Shown in pieces: positions 15,589 to 23,812 of a stretch of DNA of 34,386 nucleotides. The notes beneath the pieces were generated by a model, which saw only the letters and a program-made list of their open reading frames with translations, was not told the DNA's origin and ran no database searches. The stretch is from Bacteroidaceae bacterium. GTDB lineage: Bacteria > Bacteroidota > Bacteroidia > Bacteroidales > Bacteroidaceae. Every line of letters starts with the position of its first letter. The stretch's first letter is position 1. A program made the position numbers and the translations under genes. Location of the stretch: the NCBI GenBank assembly GCA_017556045.1, contig JAFZFF010000011.1, forward strand, positions 1 to 34,386, given 5' to 3'.

Positions 15589-16581
15589 ATGAGTACATTC
15601 AAAACTTGGTTCCAAAATGCGCGGCCTATTTCGTTGCCGCAAAGTATGCTGCCTGCTATCACAGCGGTGGCTTTGTCGTATGGTAATGAAGAATTTTCAT
15701 GGATCGCCGCATTGGCTGCATTGGTAGGAGTCATGTTCCTTCACTTGGGCATGAACCTTCTTGACGACTATTTTGACTATCGTGTAGGCTCTGCTGAAGC
15801 TCGCAAAGAGGTTGTGGGCGAGGGCTTCCGTGGTCGTATGACAAAATATCCCTACTTGACTTCGGGAGAGGCTACTGTAAAGCAGTTAGTGAAGGCTATC
15901 TTTTGCTTCTTGGGTATAGCTGCTGCTATGGGAGTCGTGGTATTTGCTATCCGTGGCTGGATGATATTGGTATGGGCTGTTGCAGCACTGATTATCGGAG
16001 CTTCATACTCGGGTGGCCCTCTTAAGTTGGGCTTCCGTGGTCTGGGTGAATTGGTCATCTTCGTGATGTTTGGCCCGCTCATGATGAGTGGTGTATACTA
16101 CTCTGTGACCGGTGTGGTCGACTGGAAGATTTTGTTGCTCTCTACCGCTGTAGGTCTGCTCGTGATGAATATCGTATACTCACACTCGGTGCTCGATGCA
16201 GTGCCCGATAAGAAGATGGGTAAGTTTACTATGGCACACCTTATGGGCAGCAAGGAGGGTCAGATAGCGCTCTCTACCTTCGTGAATATTGCTCCTTATC
16301 TCATCGTAGCTTTAGGTGTTGTGTTGGGTTTGCTCAATATTGCTTACTTGACTGTTGTGTTGGTAATGCCTGTGTCGCTGTGGCTCGTAGGTTCGCTTCG
16401 CGACTTTGTCAACCATAAGGATACTCCGCTGGAGCCCAAGCGTTGGATGGGCCCCATGGGTGACTTTGAACGCTTCCGTCAGGCAGGTCTCGATTGGTTT
16501 ATGCTGCGCTGGCTCACAGCACGCAATATCGTCACCAGATACTGCTTTATCATCATCGTGGTGAACTTTATATTCGGGTAA
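15589..16581 (+). CDS. UbiA-family prenyltransferase (MenA-like)
   Basis: 330 residues with eight to nine hydrophobic helices. The first prenyl-diphosphate motif is N56-LL-DDYFD63 and the second is D203-AVPD207-KKMGK, both in the expected cytoplasmic loops, so the enzyme looks active. MenA-type members join a polyprenyl chain to a naphthoate ring in menaquinone synthesis; other UbiA members prenylate other acceptors. No other menaquinone genes are nearby, and the partner is a radical SAM gene 42 bases downstream, so the acceptor may not be the usual DHNA. The ATG at 15589 fits the promoter and gives a polar N-terminus (MSTFKTWFQNARP). Confidence 0.85.
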   Translation: MSTFKTWFQNARPISLPQSMLPAITAVALSYGNEEFSWIAALAALVGVMFLHLGMNLLDDYFDYRVGSAEARKEVVGEGFRGRMTKYPYLTSGEATVKQLVKAIFCFLGIAAAMGVVVFAIRGWMILVWAVAALIIGASYSGGPLKLGFRGLGELVIFVMFGPLMMSGVYYSVTGVVDWKILLLSTAVGLLVMNIVYSHSVLDAVPDKKMGKFTMAHLMGSKEGQIALSTFVNIAPYLIVALGVVLGLLNIAYLTVVLVMPVSLWLVGSLRDFVNHKDTPLEPKRWMGPMGDFERFRQAGLDWFMLRWLTARNIVTRYCFIIIVVNFIFG

Positions 16582-16623
16582 GACAAGGATTCTTTAATCT
16601 AAATACGAACAATATACCATACT

Positions 16624-17514
16624 ATGCGCAAGCTTTTTTACCTCGCCCAATGGTTTATTCGGGCACGCTTCTTCGGTCGTCGCGCCCCGCTGCAGACCGT
16701 ACTATTCATCTCTGATATCTGCAACCTGCGTTGCAAGCATTGCAGTGTGTATGAACTCAAGAATCCTCATAATATGACCTATGAACAGGTACGCGAACAC
16801 TTGCAATACTCTTACGATCAGGGCTCGCGCTTCGTGGACTTTGAGGGTGGCGAAGTTACCATTTGGAAAGATGGCGACAAGCGTATCAATGATCTCATTG
16901 CTTTGGCCAAGGAGATAGGATTCTTCTCATGCACCATCACTACTAATGCGCAGCTCCCCTTTAAGGGTAACGCTGCCGACTCTATCTGGGTGAGTCTCGA
17001 TGGTGCTGGTAAGTTCCACGAGGAGGTGCGCGGTAAAGGTACGTTTGCGAAGCTGGAGAAGAATATTGCTGAGTGTGGACACCCTCACCTTAGTGTCAAT
17101 ATGGTGGTCAATACCCTCAACTATACCGCTGTAGATGATACCATCGAGTATGCTAAGAACAATCCTGCTATCGAGCAGATCTCTATCAATTTCCACACTC
17201 CGTTTGAGGGCACCGAATACCTCGCTCTCGATATGGCGAAGCGTGCCGAGATCATAGACCGCGTCATCGAGTACAAGAAGAAGGGATATCCCATAATGAA
17301 CTCTGTGTCGGGACTTAAGCTGATGAAGACTGGTAAGTTTATTAAGCGCTGCTGGGTGACCAACTTTATCTATCCCGATGGTAGTCGTGGACTCTGTGTA
17401 GGTCATGGTACCGATAAGTGTAACCAGTGCGGCTTCTGTATGTCTGGTGAGATGGCTTCGGTATTTGCTTTCAAGCCCGATACCATCTTTGCAGGTCTCA
17501 AGCTCAGAACCTAA
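16624..17514 (+). CDS. Radical SAM protein, HpnH-like, with C-terminal cysteine cluster
   Basis: 296 residues. The [4Fe-4S]-SAM motif is CNLRCKHC (Cys33, Cys37, Cys40; C-x3-C-x2-C). The GGE-type SAM-binding motif is present in DFEGGEVT, with SLDGAG later in the barrel. The C-terminal region has five cysteines (243, 258, 266, 269, 272), ending CNQCGFC, arranged like the C-terminal part of HpnH-type enzymes and possibly binding a second cluster. HpnH couples adenosine to diploptene in hopanoid synthesis; no squalene-hopene cyclase is seen here, so only the family resemblance is claimed. It is cotranscribed with the UbiA gene and followed by a strong terminator, so the two probably work on one lipid or quinone product. 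Confidence 0.85.
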   Translation: MRKLFYLAQWFIRARFFGRRAPLQTVLFISDICNLRCKHCSVYELKNPHNMTYEQVREHLQYSYDQGSRFVDFEGGEVTIWKDGDKRINDLIALAKEIGFFSCTITTNAQLPFKGNAADSIWVSLDGAGKFHEEVRGKGTFAKLEKNIAECGHPHLSVNMVVNTLNYTAVDDTIEYAKNNPAIEQISINFHTPFEGTEYLALDMAKRAEIIDRVIEYKKKGYPIMNSVSGLKLMKTGKFIKRCWVTNFIYPDGSRGLCVGHGTDKCNQCGFCMSGEMASVFAFKPDTIFAGLKLRT

Positions 17515-17551
17515 AGAGGATAAGGTAAAAGTTATACTCCATACTATATAT

Positions 17552-17588
17552 AAGGAGTCGTCTCTTTCGTGAGACGACTCCTTTTTTT
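17552..17588. terminator. Strong bidirectional intrinsic terminator
   Basis: The stem GGAGTCGTCTC (17554-17564), a 6-base loop, GAGACGACTCC (17571-17581), then TTTTTTT (17582-17588). On the other strand the A-rich left flank is shorter. It lies between the convergent radical SAM and BASS transporter genes and probably serves both. Confidence 0.9.
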
Positions 17589-17602
17589 GAGCTTAGTACT
17601 TT

Positions 17603-18565
17603 TTATCGAAGATTAGTGGCTTCTGCAGCCTTACGCTTCTTGTAGAGTTGGTATGAGTTGAAGCAGTTGTGCCACACGCTGTAAAAACCTCCAGCGATAG
17701 CCGTCACAGGGGTAAGGAAGGTGTATGCCATCCATATGGCAAAGACGGTATTCTTTTGTCCCATAGCTTGCCCTGCAGCGATGCGGTCACCCTGTGGGTC
17801 GCCAAACTTGCGGCCTATAGTGAACTGTGTCCAGCAACACACTAGCGCCACTAGCGCTATGCCTATGAGCGTGGGGAGCGGTACATCGCTATGTGCAATA
17901 GAGCGTGTCGTGACACCTATGGCCATTGTGAGTGCTAGGGTCCACAGATAAAATGCCGTATCTCCCGTGTTCTGTAGTCGATGTGCCAGTCGGGGTAGGG
18001 TGTAGCGTATGCCCCAGGCGAGCATCAGTGGACATATCAGTGTGGGAAACACCCTGCGCAGTACGAGCAGAAAGGTCGTGATGAAGGTCTGCCCTTCGTG
18101 TGGGTTTACCAGTGGCACGATGAGAGGGATGACCAGCGCTCCCGCCATATTGATGAGCAGTATATATCCTGTGAGGTGAGCAGCATTGCCTCCTAGCTTG
18201 GCACACACGACAGCTGCTGCACATGCCGTAGGGCAGATGAAGCATATCATGGCACTCTCTATCAATAGTCGGCCCGGTATCTCGGGGAAGAGCACGAGTA
18301 CGCCTGCGAGCAGGGCAAAAAGCGCTACCTGTATCAGCATGAGCCACGCGTGCCATCGGCAGGGTTTGAGCTCTGAGGGACTTATCTTGCAGAAGGTGAC
18401 AAACAGCATTGCAAAGATAAGCGTAGGTTGCAGAGTCTCTACGATGCTGCTCACCACAGCTCCTGTGCCTGCCGGTAGGGGCAAAGCTGCGTAGAGCAGA
18501 TAAGCGATGACACCTGCTGCCATAGAGATGGGAAGCGCCCAGTTTTTGTAGAAACGGAGAAGCAT
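17603..18565 (-). CDS. BASS-family (bile acid:sodium symporter-like) membrane transporter
   Basis: 320 residues with about nine to ten hydrophobic helices and a positively charged C-terminus (YKKRKAAEATNLR). The BASS pattern is seen in FAMLFVTFCKISPSEL, MICFICPTACAAAVVCAKLGGN and, in the C-terminal half, GQAMGQKNTVFAIWMAYTFLTPVTAI, the helix-break region that contributes to Na+ and substrate binding. The family moves organic anions (bile acids, pyruvate, pantoate, others); the substrate here is unknown. It sits downstream of ddh on the same strand, separated by a 111-base palindromic element, so it may be a separate unit. No good -7 box is visible close to the ATG. Confidence 0.87.
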   Translation of the reverse strand: MLLRFYKNWALPISMAAGVIAYLLYAALPLPAGTGAVVSSIVETLQPTLIFAMLFVTFCKISPSELKPCRWHAWLMLIQVALFALLAGVLVLFPEIPGRLLIESAMICFICPTACAAAVVCAKLGGNAAHLTGYILLINMAGALVIPLIVPLVNPHEGQTFITTFLLVLRRVFPTLICPLMLAWGIRYTLPRLAHRLQNTGDTAFYLWTLALTMAIGVTTRSIAHSDVPLPTLIGIALVALVCCWTQFTIGRKFGDPQGDRIAAGQAMGQKNTVFAIWMAYTFLTPVTAIAGGFYSVWHNCFNSYQLYKKRKAAEATNLR

Positions 18566-18570
18566 TTTTA

Positions 18571-18679
18571 TAATTAGGAATTAGAAATTAAAAGTTAGGA
18601 ATTAGAACGAACTGTATCTCGAATAATTATTCTCCGAGCAGTCATTCCTAATTCCTAACTCCTAATCTTTGATTAATTA
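18571..18679. repeat. Palindromic intergenic element with word-repeat arms
   Basis: The left arm (18571-18607) and right arm (18644-18679) are imperfect reverse complements, both made of variants of TTAGGAATTAG; GTTAGGAATTAG is exact in both. The centre holds its own CTCG/CGAG stem (about 18618-18638). The arm vocabulary is the same as at 3937-4036, but the centre is different. It lies just beyond the ddh stop and before the BASS start, on the transcribed strand of both, so it could be a terminator or a 3'-end structure. Confidence 0.55.
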
Positions 18680-19576
18680 AACAAGGTGTGCGATCAGCTC
18701 CTCGCGGTCGCCATAGAGCATGTCGATAACAGGTATCTCGATCATGGTGTAAGCACCGGGCTGCTGGCGCATAGTGGCGCGAGCCACGTTTACGAGCACC
18801 TGGCTGGTGAGGGCTGGATTGTTGATGCGCATGTTGAACTCGAAGAGCTGGTTTTGTGTCACACCCGACACACCCTTACGTGTGAGGTTTACGCCATGTC
18901 CCATATCTTTGAGTTCATCTACGCTATCCACCTTTATTACGTGAGTCTCATCGTTCACGAAGTAAGCGTCAGCCTTGATTGCAGCTGCTACGGTGTCAAA
19001 GTTATATCCCTCTTTGAGTTCGATGTATACCATACGGCGATGTATGCCAGTGCCCACGGGGATGGTCATTGAGAGCGCGTTCTTAACACCATCAATAGCC
19101 TTCACCGCAACGGTGTGTCCCATGCTCATGCCAGGGCCGAAGTTGGTGTAGCTGATGCCCTTGGGTGCGAGACTCTGCATGAGAGAACGTACGATTGAGT
19201 CGCTACCCGGATCCCATCCTGCTGAAATAATAGCCACCTTGCCATGCTCCTTAGCTGCAGCGTCGAGTGAGCGGCGCAGGTCTACAATCTTGCTATGTAT
19301 GTCAAAGCTATCTACGGTGTTGATGCCCAATGCGAGACACTCCAGCGCATACTGCTCAACGCTGCGTGTGGGGGTAGCGAGTATTGCTACGTCTACATCA
19401 TTCAATTCGCTCACGTGCTTCACTACGGGGTAGGAAGCCAGTTCTGCGGGTTTATCCGCATCTCCATTGCGGCGTACTACACCTGCTACCTCCATATCGG
19501 GGGCTGCCTCCAATGCCTCCAAGGCATATTTTCCAATGTTGCCATATCCTACGATGGCTACTCTGATCTTCTTCAT
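18677..19576 (-). CDS. ddh: meso-Diaminopimelate dehydrogenase
   Basis: 299 residues from the ATG at 19576; the longer open frame to 19678 overlaps the promoter. The protein begins [22 protein letters not shown], a Rossmann NADP site. Further family motifs are [52 protein letters not shown] and [15 protein letters not shown], all in the order of Corynebacterium-type Ddh, which makes meso-DAP directly from tetrahydrodipicolinate and ammonia with NADPH. The product feeds lysine and peptidoglycan synthesis. Length and motifs are normal. It has a perfect -7 box upstream and no lysine-pathway neighbours. Confidence 0.95.
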   Translation of the reverse strand: MKKIRVAIVGYGNIGKYALEALEAAPDMEVAGVVRRNGDADKPAELASYPVVKHVSELNDVDVAILATPTRSVEQYALECLALGINTVDSFDIHSKIVDLRRSLDAAAKEHGKVAIISAGWDPGSDSIVRSLMQSLAPKGISYTNFGPGMSMGHTVAVKAIDGVKNALSMTIPVGTGIHRRMVYIELKEGYNFDTVAAAIKADAYFVNDETHVIKVDSVDELKDMGHGVNLTRKGVSGVTQNQLFEFNMRINNPALTSQVLVNVARATMRQQPGAYTMIEIPVIDMLYGDREELIAHLV

Positions 19577-19613
19577 ATCTATTATACGTTTTATTCTTCT
19601 AATAATTATGTTG

Positions 19614-19621
19614 CAAAGATA
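19614..19621 (-). promoter_or_regulatory. ddh: -7 box of ddh
   Basis: The minus strand reads TATCTTTG, a perfect match, followed by about 37 bases to the ATG at 19576. This supports the internal start over the upstream open frame. No clear TTTG is found 20 bases upstream. Confidence 0.6.
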
Positions 19622-19889
19622 CAACAAGCCGATTAAATATGTAGTAAAAATGTCGGGAAACCTTTTTCTTGATATCAAATTATTCTAAAATGCTTGTTAA
19701 GGGTAAGCGAACGCGCTCTCTTGTAGCTGATATTTATTGCACTTGTAATAAATAATTATCGCAGGTGTGATAATCTATACTTTGCATTTTGTCTCGCTTG
19801 TCTCAGTCCTAAGTGGCGAGGCTTATTTGCCGAAGAGAGGTGTTGAAAAATCTCCTTTGTGAGCGTTGATGAAATAAATGTTAATAAAT

Positions 19890-19921
19890 TTTGACGTTTC
19901 GTAAAATTTTCTGTACTTTTA
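19890..19921 (+). promoter_or_regulatory. Promoter of the large secreted protein gene
   Basis: TTTG (19890-19893), exactly 20 bases, TACTTTTA (19914-19921), with one mismatch in the -7 box. It implies a long AT-rich leader of about 68 bases before the ATG at 19996. Confidence 0.55.
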
Positions 19922-19995
19922 CACGCTCTTTGTGGCGAAAATAATAAGAAACAAAATTTTAATTCATTCTAATATTAACTTTAATTTATCTAAAA

Positions 19996-22900
19996 ATGAA
20001 AAAGATTTTCCGTACTTTGTGCATGGGTCTTGTAGCAGCTTCGTCATTGACAGGTTTTGCTCAGACAAATGTGACCCACAAGTTGGTCAATGCAGACATG
20101 GAGATGGGTGTCATGGGTTGGGATATCGTCTTTGCAGATGATAACTGGCATGTGACTCGTCATGATCAGTCTTCGGAGCCAGAGTATCATGGCATCAATA
20201 GCCGAAACATCGAGGTGTGGCGCTATAACAATGGCCCAATGACAGACAACTGTGTATCGCAGACCGTGAAGAACTTGCCCAATGGTACCTATGTATTCGG
20301 TGCATACCTTGTGGCATGTAGTGACAATGAAGATTTGATTGCAGAGAAGGACCTCATTGAGGGTGTTTACCTCTTTGCTAACTCTGACTCTACCTCTGTA
20401 GGTACTAACCGTCCTGGAAAGAAACGTGAGATTTGGGATCACTCTGCGAAATTTAACGTAGCTACTACTGTTACAGACGGAACTTTGACTGTAGGTATGT
20501 TTGCAAGATCTACCAATGCTAACTATACCTTGATGGATAATGCTACTCTCTATTACTTCGGAGAGAAGGATGCTGCTGCTGCTCTCGATGAGATGGCAAA
20601 GATTGACATCGCTCGCACCATTGCTATCGCTGACACTTGCTTGGCTCATAAGATGAATGCTGACTCATTGGCATACCTTAAGGAGCAGGTCGAGATGGCT
20701 AAGAAACTTACTACTGCTGCTGAGTTCTACAATGCAGACGAACTTCTCTACTGGGGTATCCGTCAGGCAGTGAAGTCTATCAAGGACTATGACAAGTTGT
20801 ACGCTGCTTTGGCTTATGCTAATGAGATTGCTTCTGAGGAGTGGACCGACTTTGAGACCACAGTGGCTGCTCTCGCAGAGTTGAATGCACTCATCGTAGC
20901 TAATGAGACTGTGTATGAGGGTGGTACCGCTGAGCGTCCTGAGGTTGAGGCTGCTGTTGCTGCTCTCAATGAGGCTGCTGCTTTGGTACAGCTCGATAGC
21001 TGCTACGTGTTGATTGACGTATATAACGGTATTCTCGATGAACTCGAGGTAGGTGATGAGGTAGGTCAGTATTCTGAGACTGCCAAGGAGCACTTCGAGG
21101 AGTTGCTCTTCCAGGTTGAGGAGTACTTGGCTGAGGTTGACGAAGGTTACCTCTCTGCTGCTGAGGCTAAGAAACTGTGTGATGCTATCTATGTGCAGAT
21201 CAAGCATATCCTTGATAACCCCATTGCATACAATGAGTTCCCCATCGTGATCAATCGTGGTACACAGAATGTAAGTGGTCAGGAATTTGCTCTCCTTGAG
21301 GGTATGACAACAGACGAGACTGGTCGTCCTATCTACATGTCACCCACTTATCGTTTCCACGAGCCTTTGACAAAGGTGCGCTTTACTGTGCTTGAGACAG
21401 GTAAGAACCAGAAGAATGGTAACTTTGTATTCTTCAGTATCGGTGGTCTCGACATCTATGATGAGAATGGTGAATTGATTCCTTTCACCGAGGCTGACGT
21501 ATACTGTAACGCTGACCACAATGCTATGGGTGGTGACGACGGTGGTGGTATGCCTGCTCTTCTCGATGGTAACAGAGATACTCACTTCCACTCTACATGG
21601 AGCTATTCTGTAAGTGAGAACCACTACATTGAGTTTACATTCCCCGAGGGTGAGTACACTGCGTTCAGCTTCAAGCTCACTTGCCGTAAGGACCACGAGT
21701 ATCAGTGCCCCGCAAAGATTGATATCCGCTACGTATCAGACTTGCTCACTGACCTGAGATCATTGGTGGGTCAGGCTGAGTCTATCCTGCCCGCAAGAGG
21801 TACTACAGTAGGTTGCTTCAATCTCGACCTTGGCGAGTTTAACGCTGCTTTGGCTCGTGCTAAGGAACTTGCTAATGCTGACTTTGCTTCTGACACTGAC
21901 GTGAGAGCTGCTCTTAATGAGCTTACTTTGGCTATTGCTACCCTGCAGGAGAACTTCGTATTGCCCGAGGCTGGTAAGTCATATCGCATCATCTCTGGTG
22001 AAGACGGCTTCTTGCCTCTCCAGAAGGTGCAGAAGGCATTCACCATCCACGAGGATGAGGAGTATGGCAAATGGCTCTGGTGGGAAGATGCATCTGCTGA
22101 CCATGCAGAGCAGGCGTTCAGCTTCGAACCTATGCCTGAGATGGGTGAAAACTACTACGCTATCAAGAATACCAAGTATGATCTCTACCTCGGTGACTTC
22201 TACAATGAGGATGGCAGTAAGGTTGACAATAAGTTCGTATTGACAGAGGAACCCACTCCCTTCTTCTTCAAGTACTTGGGTCAGGGTCAGTTCGCTATCC
22301 TTCGTTCAGGTAGCTGGCTCCACCTTTATGACCACAACCAGGGTACACCTGACTATAACGCAACTACTCAGGAGGGTCGTGAAGAAGCTATCAAGGGTGT
22401 GACTTCATCTGTTATCACATGGGGTGGTGGTCTCAATGATCCCTCTTCTTATATGATTCAGGAGTTGCAGACACTTCCCTTCAATGCTAAGAGTATCTCA
22501 GACATCAACTTCAAGTCAGAGGATATCCACATGTACAAGGGTTACAACGTGTTCACCTTGACTGCTGACAAGGAGTGTGCATTCAGTGATCTTACCATCT
22601 ATGGCCGTCTTGGTCAGAAGGTCAACGCTGGTATCTCAGTAAGCGGCAACGTAGCTACTGTTAAGTTGGATACCGCTGCTGTAGCTTCTATCTCATTTGA
22701 GTTTACCAACAATGAGAAGGTTAGCGAGGTGAAGTTTGACGCTAGTCTCGTAGCATTCTCTAATGTATCATACCTCCAGGATGCTTACGATGAGGCTGTA
22801 GCTGTTGCCCCCGTTGAGGGTAATAACGTAGGCCAGGTATCAGACCTCTCTGCTTACTATGCAGCTCTCGAGGCTGCTGAGGCTCTCATTGAGATGGGTG

Positions 22901-23592
22901 GTAGCGAAGCTGAGCTGAAGGAGGCAGAAGATGCTCTCGATGCAGCTGTAGCAGGCTTGGTATACAACTTGCCTAAGGCAGACAAGGAGTACTACATCAT
23001 CTGCGCTCTCGACTTTAAGAAAAATCATTACACCGATATGGCTATCTGTCACAGAGATACTGAACTCTACTGGACCTATGTTAATGTAAATAAGCCCATC
23101 TATCGCTGGAAGTTCATTGATTGTGGTCAGCAGATCTCTGGTACATCTGCATACTACGTGCAGAACGTAGAGTCTGGTAAGTACATTTCTCAGTATGTAT
23201 CTAACGCAGGTCGTCTCTCAGTAGTAGATACTCCTGAGGCTACACAACCTTACAATATCTATAACCTCAAGAGTGGTAAGGTATGTGTGAGCGATGCTCG
23301 TAGCAATGTAGGAGCTTATAGCTTGCATCCCTTGAGCCATAGCAGCGGTAGCGGTACTCATGGTGGTGTGATCTCTTATAATAGCAGCGATGCAGCATCT
23401 GCAATGTACGTTGTTGAGGCTGATGAATACTATAAGCAGTACTTCGATGGTATCGAGGATATCGAGTTTGTAGGCGATCAGGTAGCTCCCGCAGTGAAGG
23501 GTACCTTCGACCTCTTCGGACGTCGTATTGATACTCCCGCTGCTACAGGTATCTACATCGTTGATGGTAAAAAGGTTGTGATTAAGAAGTAA
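19996..23592 (+). CDS. Large secreted multidomain protein: beta-sandwich, FIVAR-like helices, F5/8C-like and trefoil-like modules, sorting tail
   Basis: 1198 residues. Signal peptide 1-22 (MKKIFRTLCMGLVAASSLTGFA). About 25-185 is a beta-sandwich, possibly galactose-binding-like (NADMEMGVMGWDI). About 190-400 is helical. About 420-575 resembles an F5/8 type C (discoidin) domain, with PALLDGNRDTHFHSTW near 520-535. A FIVAR-like helical pair (VRAALNELTLAIATLQENF, 636-654) then leads into LPEAGKSYRII and a trefoil-like region. The same order recurs with EDALDAAVAGLVYN (978-991) and LPKADKEYYII, an internal duplication. The end (about 1167-1198: GTFDLFGRRI, GIYIVDGKKVVIKK) resembles type A C-terminal sorting signals of type IX secretion. 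No catalytic motif is recognised, so it is probably a surface glycan-binding or adhesive protein. It heads the GH89/GH20 region, with its own promoter and terminator. Confidence 0.8.
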   Translation: MKKIFRTLCMGLVAASSLTGFAQTNVTHKLVNADMEMGVMGWDIVFADDNWHVTRHDQSSEPEYHGINSRNIEVWRYNNGPMTDNCVSQTVKNLPNGTYVFGAYLVACSDNEDLIAEKDLIEGVYLFANSDSTSVGTNRPGKKREIWDHSAKFNVATTVTDGTLTVGMFARSTNANYTLMDNATLYYFGEKDAAAALDEMAKIDIARTIAIADTCLAHKMNADSLAYLKEQVEMAKKLTTAAEFYNADELLYWGIRQAVKSIKDYDKLYAALAYANEIASEEWTDFETTVAALAELNALIVANETVYEGGTAERPEVEAAVAALNEAAALVQLDSCYVLIDVYNGILDELEVGDEVGQYSETAKEHFEELLFQVEEYLAEVDEGYLSAAEAKKLCDAIYVQIKHILDNPIAYNEFPIVINRGTQNVSGQEFALLEGMTTDETGRPIYMSPTYRFHEPLTKVRFTVLETGKNQKNGNFVFFSIGGLDIYDENGELIPFTEADVYCNADHNAMGGDDGGGMPALLDGNRDTHFHSTWSYSVSENHYIEFTFPEGEYTAFSFKLTCRKDHEYQCPAKIDIRYVSDLLTDLRSLVGQAESILPARGTTVGCFNLDLGEFNAALARAKELANADFASDTDVRAALNELTLAIATLQENFVLPEAGKSYRIISGEDGFLPLQKVQKAFTIHEDEEYGKWLWWEDASADHAEQAFSFEPMPEMGENYYAIKNTKYDLYLGDFYNEDGSKVDNKFVLTEEPTPFFFKYLGQGQFAILRSGSWLHLYDHNQGTPDYNATTQEGREEAIKGVTSSVITWGGGLNDPSSYMIQELQTLPFNAKSISDINFKSEDIHMYKGYNVFTLTADKECAFSDLTIYGRLGQKVNAGISVSGNVATVKLDTAAVASISFEFTNNEKVSEVKFDASLVAFSNVSYLQDAYDEAVAVAPVEGNNVGQVSDLSAYYAALEAAEALIEMGGSEAELKEAEDALDAAVAGLVYNLPKADKEYYIICALDFKKNHYTDMAICHRDTELYWTYVNVNKPIYRWKFIDCGQQISGTSAYYVQNVESGKYISQYVSNAGRLSVVDTPEATQPYNIYNLKSGKVCVSDARSNVGAYSLHPLSHSSGSGTHGGVISYNSSDAASAMYVVEADEYYKQYFDGIEDIEFVGDQVAPAVKGTFDLFGRRIDTPAATGIYIVDGKKVVIKK

Positions 23593-23615
23593 TTCGCTTA
23601 ATACACGATAAACGA

Positions 23616-23648
23616 AAGGGCATCCCTCATGGGGTGCTCTTTTCTTTT
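23616..23648 (+). terminator. Terminator of the large secreted protein gene
   Basis: The stem AAGGGCATCCC (23616-23626) pairs with GGGGTGCTCTT (23631-23641) over 11 positions including two G-T pairs, with loop TCAT and a following TTCTTTT. It shares its stem sequence with the terminators after the next two genes. Confidence 0.85.
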
Positions 23649-23674
23649 GTCATGCCAACTATTATAGAGTTTTT

Positions 23675-23704
23675 TTTGCTTTTCGATATTTTTTAGTATC
23701 TTTG
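23675..23704 (+). promoter_or_regulatory. Promoter of the GH89 gene
   Basis: TTTG (23675-23678), 18 bases, TATCTTTG (23697-23704). The -7 box is perfect and the spacer slightly short. The leader to the ATG at 23813 is about 100 bases and AT-rich, long for this window. Confidence 0.6.
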
Positions 23705-23812
23705 CAAAGTTTATTATGCTTGGTGTATTGGACATTAATATTTGTTTTGAAAAAGAGTTAACTGTAATAGTAAAATAAAGTTTTCAATAAATATCAACAA
23801 AAATTAATCATT

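Larger units (their letters stand above)
19577..19995. other. 419-base intergenic region between ddh and the large secreted protein gene
   Basis: The left end holds the ddh promoter and the right end the promoter of the 19996 gene. The middle (about 19690-19880) has no convincing ORF. It contains a CTCGC/GCGAG complementary pair around 19793-19820 and a TATACTTTG one base off the -7 spacing, which is not enough to call an RNA gene. Nothing else can be supported. Confidence 0.5.

Noticed and set aside
15589..17514. Complete hopanoid or menaquinone biosynthesis locus
   Set aside because: Only one UbiA and one radical SAM gene are present; no squalene-hopene cyclase or other men/mqn genes are seen.
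19690..19880. Possible small RNA in the long gap upstream of the large secreted protein gene
   Set aside because: The -7-like TATACTTTG has the wrong spacing, the CTCGC/GCGAG pair is short, and there is no terminator before the next promoter.
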